Assembly: GCF_905404315.1 (NCBI RefSeq)
Contig: NC_066310.1
Location: 3,782,001 to 3,846,000, forward strand
Length of the DNA: 64,000 nucleotides
Direction of reading: 5' to 3'
Source of the DNA: Leptidea sinapis
Taxonomy: Eukaryota; Arthropoda; Insecta; Lepidoptera; Pieridae
The stretch's first letter is position 1. The number at the start of each line of letters is the position of its first letter. The notes under the pieces are model-generated. The model ran no database searches. It was not told where the DNA came from and saw only the letters and a list, made by a program, of their open reading frames with translations. Shown here in pieces: positions 58,095 through 64,000 of the stretch. A program made the translations under genes and the position numbers.

Positions 58095-58225
58095 CCTTCC
58101 TTTAGAGCGTACACCTTCCTTAAAGGCGATCTGTGATTCCTGTGGTGTTGCAAGAGTATGTGGGCGGCGGTGATCACACCAGATGACCCGTACGCTCGTT
58201 TGCCCTCCTTTTCCATAAAAAAATG
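58095..58225 (+). mobile_element. Family A LINE, 3' terminal fragment
   Basis: 'gcgtacaccttccttaaagg' to 'ccttttccataaaaaaa'. Confidence 0.82.
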
Positions 58226-58271
58226 TTAAAAAGTTAATTTTTAGGATCAATATTTTTATGTTTGAAACTAA

Positions 58272-58582
58272 CCAGTGGGTGGCTCCTTTGTACCGAATGC
58301 CGGCTAGATTATGGGTACCACGACGGTGCCTATTTCTGCCGTGAAACAGTAATGTGTAAGCATTACTGTGTTTCGGTCTGAAGGGCGCCGTAGCTAGTGA
58401 AATTATTGGGCAAATGAAACTTGACATCTTATGTCTCAAGGTAACGAGCGCAGTTGTAGTGCCGCTCAGAAGTTTTGGGTTTTCCAATAATTTTGAGCGG
58501 CACTGCATTGTAATGGGCAGGGCGTATTTACCATCAGCTGAACGTCCTGCTCATCTCCTCCAATGAAAATAATTCATAAAAA
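58272..58582 (+). repeat. Family B repeat
   Basis: 'ccagtgggtggctcctttg' to an A-rich tail. Near full length. Confidence 0.84.
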
Positions 58583-58974
58583 AATAACATTTCCCTCCTT
58601 CTTCGAAGTTATAGAAAACAGAATAGCAATGATTGACTAGGAAAAAATAATATAATAGGTATCATTTGAATGTTCGTTTATCGTATTGTCGATATGGTTG
58701 TGCTTGATTAGCATGGAGTGGACTTCCAGTAACTAAATTCTATGCGAAAATTCAAATTTTAGCAGCAAGCTCCTTGCTAATTTCTAAAAATATTGTCTTC
58801 TGGACAAATTTTTATGTGCCCTTACTGACTGGCGATAACTGATCTCGAATAGTTAAAATTAAATGAACCTTGTATAAGAGCACGGGATGATCAAGTTTTC
58901 GGGCTTAACACCAAACCATTTGTCGATACACCCATCTTCAACAACACTTAATGATCCACCAGAGTGGGAAAACT
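58583..58974. other. Non-coding DNA, nothing recognised
   Basis: No ORF or recognised repeat. Confidence 0.4.
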
Positions 58975-59270
58975 GATCAGGCATTATCTATAAATAAATT
59001 TAAATGTTTTATAAAAAAATGGCTCTGTCGTAAATCCTATTACTCCACTGCTGAATATCTAAATGATCGGACAGCCTGGGACTAGACTGTGATTATTTTA
59101 TAGCGATAGAAATGACTGTACAATATTGTATATTTTTATTGAAAAGAGCGCAAAAAAAGAATGCTGGGAGAGTTTCTTGCGCCGCTTCTTCTCTCTCAGA
59201 GCGCCATTTGTTTCCGAAGCGGTAGTAGTATCTAGTAGTATCAGAAATGACATCAAAAAGAGAGAAAAAG
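58975..59270 (+). mobile_element. LINE 3' fragment
   Basis: Encodes NKFKCFIKKWLCRKSYYSTA-like residues, then the 3' UTR 'gggagagtttcttgcgccgc', shared with 11590-11800. Confidence 0.65.
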
Positions 59271-59740
59271 AAAGATAAAGATATAATTATAAGTACATTT
59301 TAATATGAAATATCGCTCCATCTAAATCTTTATAAATCAATGCTTACGCAACATTTCATGTGACAACTTTCGTGGAATCGGAACGCTTTATCAAAACGAT
59401 GACTTTCACTGTTAGCTGAGTTTCTCGCTAAGGTTTTGTCATTTGCCGGAAGTCTTCGGTACTTTGCACGATATCCGCTTGCGAATGTAAAGTAGGAACT
59501 AGTTGTGTCGCGCGGCTTTTGTTCCTGAAAACATACACAGAACCATAAAGGAGGCTGTTTTGTTTCAATTAATAATTGTAATATTATTGTTAAACGTAGT
59601 CATGTCATTGATTATATACTCATTTAATATTAATTAGAAATTAATTTTATTACTAAAATTTTTAATTTAATCAATTAATTTAATCTTTTATTATTTCCGA
59701 AACTATAACGTATTTCTATCTAAAATAAATTATTCTTAAC
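59271..59740. other. Non-coding DNA, nothing recognised
   Basis: No ORF or recognised repeat. Confidence 0.4.
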
Positions 59741-59743
59741 TTT

Positions 59744-60032
59744 TTTATGACAGTAACGGACGAGACGAGCAGGACGTTCAGCTGATGATAATTGATACGC
59801 CCTGCCGAAAACAATGCAGTGCCGCTCAGGATAATTGAATAACAATTTCGCTCGTCACCTTGAGACATAAGATGTTATGCCCAGTAATTTCACTAGCTAC
59901 GGCGAACCCTTCAGACCGAAACGCAATAATGCTTACACATTACTGCTTCACGGCAGAAATAGGCGCCGTTACCCATAATCTAGGCTAGATTATCTAGCTG
60001 GCATCCTGTGCAAAGGAGTTTACCACTAGTAA
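59744..60032 (-). repeat. Family B repeat
   Basis: 'tttatgacagtaacggacgag' region to 'cctgtgcaaaggag' (plus strand). Small internal deletions. Confidence 0.8.
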
Positions 60033-60570
60033 AATAACTTCTTTTATTTTGGTTGTAATAGAGTATATAAGGGAAAACTCATAACCTGATGATATTTTTC
60101 TACAAAAAGTAAATAATTCACAAATAAAATAATGTACACAGTAGATCCATTCAAAATTGCCCGTTTTGCCAGTTGTTAGAAAAGGGCACCACTAGTTAAA
60201 GATAAATTTAAACCTAGATCAACGTGGCATTATTTATAACAAGCGACTGAAATTTGCTTGAAAAAATCATTTAAATCACCTGCTATTAGGCCTATCCCAT
60301 TCTGGTTCGTTGGTGACTGAGGTAGAAAGCTCAAACAGGTTCACTGTAAGTTCAAATTTAAAAATACATTAATTGCGTTCAAAAAATTAGGTCGTAATAA
60401 GAATGTGAATATTATACAGCTATGCGTTGTACCAACACATTAAGTAATTATTTTAACAACATTAAACGGAAAGTTGAGCTGGTTTGAGATATTGTGTCTT
60501 TTAAATCAATATTTACAACTTTAACATTATACTTATATAATTTGTTATTTTAAAGTGATTTCCCTCGCCT
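60033..60570. other. Non-coding DNA, nothing recognised
   Basis: No ORF or recognised repeat. Confidence 0.4.
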
Positions 60571-60574
60571 CTGG

Positions 60575-60890
60575 GATCCATAATCATCATCATCATCAGG
60601 CGGAAGACGTCCACTGCTGAACAAAGGCCTCCCCTGAAGATTTCCACGACGATCAGTCCCGCGCAACCCTTATCCAACTTATTCCAGCGATCCTGACCAG
60701 ATCGTCGGTCCACCTTCGAGGACTTTACTACCCCAATGGCCATCTGTCCATCGAACTATGTGCCCTTCTGATGCGGGATGAGAACTTGCGCTTCTTGGGA
60801 TACGCTCTAACCATTTAGCTAACCATCCGTATGACGCCGTTGATAATCAGATCCCGACGGGCGCGGATATTCATCCTGACCCTGGCAAAT
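60575..60890 (-). repeat. LINE-derived repeat ('gacgtccactgctga' type)
   Basis: 'catcatcatcatcaggcgg' followed by 'agacgtccactgctgaacaa' and 'aggcctcccctgaaga' is the 3' end of a LINE family seen across Lepidoptera. Minus sense, non-coding here. Confidence 0.6.
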
Positions 60891-60950
60891 ATTGGTATTT
60901 CAATTAAATTTGTACATATTTTATACAATGTCGTGCAAATGGAACCTATT

Positions 60951-61258
60951 TTTTTTATGAAAATAAGGGATGAGACGAGCAGGATGTTCAGCTGATGGAT
61001 ACGCCCTACCCATTAAAATGCAGTGCCGCTTAGGATTCTTGAAAAACCCAAAAATTCTGAGCGGCACTACAATTGCGCTCGTCACCTTGAGACATAAGAT
61101 GTTGTGTCTCATTTTCCCAGTAATTTCACTAGCTACGGCGCCCTTCAGGCCGAAACACAGTAATGTTTACACATTACTGCTTCACGGCAGAAATAGGCGC
61201 CGTTGTTGTACCCATTATCTAGCCGGCTTTCTGTTGCAAAGGAGCCTTCCACTGCTAA
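60951..61258 (-). repeat. Family B repeat
   Basis: 'tttttttatgaaaataaggg' to 'gcaaaggagccttccactg'. Near full length. Confidence 0.86.
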
Positions 61259-61705
61259 ATAACTTTAATTCAAATTATAATGATTCCTCATGGAACACAC
61301 TAGCCAATCTACTGCATAATATAAACAATTTCAAATCCAGTTATATTACCCCTAACATAGCGAGTCAGTACTCCTTGTACTTGGAGATTGACCCGCTTTC
61401 GTAATCTCGGCAGTTTTTATTTTTTTAGCATAAGTGGCAGCCCTACGCTTCGTTGTGTTGGCATAGTCCCAAAAGTTTTTACGACATTTATGTTAATTAC
61501 TTCACAGGGTGGCAATAGAGTTTCATTAAAAAAATTAGTAGCTCCCAAAATTATCTTTAACAACGAGATGAGGCGCTCGTAAGCGTAAATTTAGGCTTTA
61601 TGTTTTCAGTATACGATACGAAAGTTAAAAAACTTTATCTCAAGATATTTATATATACATTGTAGGCTATGACTAAGTCCGAGGTGTTAAGATTATTTTA
61701 TACCC
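61259..61705. other. Possible degenerate LINE remnant and non-coding DNA
   Basis: 'cactagccaatctactgc...' and the 64-codon frame at 61388 lack recognisable motifs. Confidence 0.3.
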
Positions 61706-61707
61706 TT

Positions 61708-62060
61708 AAACGAACAATTCTTGTATATATAATATATATTCTGAACCTCGGAAACGGCTCCAACGATTTCAATGAAATTTAGTACACAGATAGTTTAGGG
61801 TGCGATAAATCGATCTAGCTAGGTTTCAATTTAAAAAAATGTATTTTTATACGTTTTTTAATGAGAAACAGCTACAATAACATAAGAATACAAAGGTAAA
61901 TTTCGCCACTATATACAAGACTATAATAGCTTAGATGGGACATTAGGTGATCCGGAAAGCAGATGACCCCGGTTCAAATCCAGATGTCCGATTCGTATTT
62001 TTTTTTGTTAAATTTTGTACTTTTAAAAAATCCGAGCAAGGCTCAGTCGCCCAGATATTA
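61708..62060 (+). repeat. Repeat with tRNA-like module, copy 3
   Basis: A-box-like TAGCTTAGATGG at 61927 and B box GGTTCAAATCC at 61971, 44 bases apart. Longest copy. Confidence 0.78.
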
Positions 62061-62360
62061 TTATTTATATTATGTCTAGATAGACTATGACAGCTGTGAA
62101 AACGTAAAAAAAATATTATTTTAAAACTAACCTCTATTTAAAGTAATTCACGCACACTCACAAATGCGAGTGTAATATTCCTGGCCTGATTTTATCGGTT
62201 GTCTAACAGCAAGAGATTATCTAAACATATAAACTATATTAGGTCTTAAGATAATGTTAAATTAATTACATAGACATGTTAAATTGATGTTACTTTATTA
62301 ATATTAAAGTACATGCTAGTTACCATATCATATTTATGACATGCATTAATTAAAATTACC
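62061..62360. other. Non-coding DNA, nothing recognised
   Basis: No ORF or recognised repeat. Confidence 0.4.
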
Positions 62361-62361
62361 T

Positions 62362-62473
62362 GCCGGCTCAGGGAGGCACAGGATGCCGGCTAGGTTATGG
62401 GTATCGTACAGACGAGCGTACGGGTCACCTGGTGTTAGGTGATCACCGCCGACCACAATCTCTTGTAACACCG
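62362..62473. repeat. Fused scraps of family B and family A
   Basis: 62362-62410 is a family B 5' piece ('aggatgccggctaggttatg'). 62412-62473 is a minus-sense family A 3' piece ('gacgagcgtacgggtcacct'). Confidence 0.65.
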
Positions 62474-63535
62474 TAGGCGGTTATCAGTATTATTGAATAG
62501 ATATAGATTTAATGCATGAAGAAAATGATAAAATATAATATAATAGTTAATAAAAATTGACAAATATATATAATCATTGATTTACTATACTTAATCAACT
62601 ATATATGGCGCGTTTCGACCGAAGGCACCGGTTGACCTGAAGTGGTGCTGTGACCGCGCGCTCTCCGCCCTCTATCTCGAAAACGGTTCACCGTATAAAA
62701 AAAAATTCTAAACACGATTTGTAGAGAATTTTGTATTTACTAACGATAAATAGCAAAAAAAACATAGGAAATGAGATATTAACAAATAAATCGCAAAAAA
62801 CTGATTCATATGACCTTTGACCTTGAAATTTAATAGTTGCGTACCATATGTAGGTTTTGAGACAACTTTAAGGGTGTCAATATATAAGTATTTACAGACT
62901 TACAGCTGGGTATCTCAAATTCCGAGGTGAACTTACTGTAATGACTGGACTATTAATATTTCAATATCAATTAAAATTCAATAAATTTTAGTCTGAGCAA
63001 GAATTTTAGTCAAAGAAAATATCATATTAGTTGATAATGTTCGATTATTAGTACTTAGAGAATAGAATTGTTGGTATTATATTTATCTTTTAATAATAGC
63101 CGCAAGGTTATCGTAACTAAAGCGTTTCTTGCGAGCTCTTTCAAAAACAAGCAGTATATTATTATTTTCTTTGAGGAAAATATTGGAGATCATGAAAACA
63201 TACACTTATTGGCCATCAATGTTATTCCAAATGTGGCCTTTTTTGCGCGCTAATTTACGAGCTGGTTATCGAATGCCTTAAACTGTTTTGTAGAACAACT
63301 ATAGGGATTGATTTTTAACAAGGTATTTTATTTTGTCCAAAACTTAATTCTTATCTCACCATTTTAAGAGTTTCTTTAATTATACATAAAACAAACTCTC
63401 CATACATAAGAATATTTAAATTGTATTTTTTAGCTCAGCTTGTTCCTGACGCGTAATTTTTTAAATAATATTCATTTTACTATTTTTTTTAAACTCAAAA
63501 CAGTTTCAGAAGTACTTAAATTAAAAAGTTATGAT
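62474..63535. other. Non-coding DNA, nothing recognised
   Basis: AT-rich. The 61-codon frame at 63068 has no known domain. Confidence 0.4.
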
Positions 63536-63830
63536 ATCATCCCACCATCTTGATATGTGGCAGTCCTCCACAGTGCGGTTTTCAAGGAGCTTTCTTCCAT
63601 ATACTATACTAATACTATACTAAAGCTGTGGAATGAGCTTCCTTGTGAGGTGTTTCCGGGACGATACGACATGGGTACCTTCAAAATAAGCGCATACATC
63701 TTCCTTAAAGGCCGGCAACGCTCCTGTGATTCCTCTGGTGTTGCAAGAAAATGTGGGCGGCGGTGATCATTTAACACCGGGTGACCCTCGGACGCTCGTT
63801 TTTCCTCCGTTTCCATAAAAAATAAAAAAA
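63536..63830 (+). mobile_element. Family A LINE 3' fragment
   Basis: Broken LWNELPCEVFPGRYDMGTFK region, LKGRQRSCDSS and the 3' UTR ending CCATAAAAAATAAA. A short 'atactatact' duplication interrupts it near 63602. Confidence 0.85.
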
Positions 63831-64000
63831 AGACTCGATTTACTCTGATAGTAAATTGTGGTGAGTCTAATTTTTTTTTATTATCTTCATTATTTTATAC
63901 TTAAACTTAAAAGTTAATTGGACGTTTTAAAGATAGTTCCAAGATGCTGTTAATATTGAATAAATACAGATAAAGCTTATGAGTATAATAAATTGATTTG

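Overview
The window is nuclear DNA of an insect, most likely a moth or butterfly. It is AT-rich, has short exons with GT-AG introns, and is packed with interspersed repeats of types common in Lepidoptera: short Helitron-like elements with TC...CTAG ends, tRNA-headed SINEs, RTE- and jockey/CR1-like LINE tails, mariner and piggyBac relics. The species cannot be named from the sequence. There is no sign of bacterial genes, operons or CRISPR.

Only two host genes can be supported, both on the minus strand. (1) At 4895-7587 a long terminal exon encodes a leucine-rich-repeat membrane protein: about 28-30 LRRs, one transmembrane helix, a short cytoplasmic tail and no TIR domain. Its first, signal-peptide exon was not found. 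(2) At 33189-26456 a complete three-exon carboxylesterase gene can be assembled. Its exons total 1587 nt, giving 528 codons plus stop. It has Ser189-Glu322-His434 as the predicted triad and no signal peptide, as in intracellular insect alpha-esterases. Its two introns (about 1.8 and 3.4 kb) are full of transposon insertions. Nothing links the two genes functionally.

Layout: 1-4.8 kb non-coding with repeats; 4.9-7.6 kb LRR gene; 8-16.7 kb repeats (SINE, Helitron, LINE tails, mariner relic, RTE); 17-22 kb AT-rich repeats, an 18-bp x 34 minisatellite and the second arm of a 9-kb-spaced inverted duplication; 22.4-25 kb LINE and piggyBac relics, then a Harbinger-like MITE at 25.5 kb; 26.4-33.2 kb carboxylesterase gene; 33.2-64 kb almost entirely mobile DNA, including an almost full-length mariner at 50.4-51.7 kb, an internally deleted Tc1/mariner element at 36.7-37.7 kb, several MITEs with exact target duplications, and head-to-tail Helitron-like elements at 44.9-45.6 kb.

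The most interesting features are structural. Two separate places have one Helitron-like element ending in CTAG directly against the TC start of the next. The 34-unit minisatellite has no indels and keeps most frames open. Three long, nearly perfect hairpins are present, one inside a carboxylesterase intron. A tRNA-like module is conserved in three copies. I found no convincing new multi-gene system. Exact insertion boundaries were read by eye, and family names above the superfamily level are tentative.
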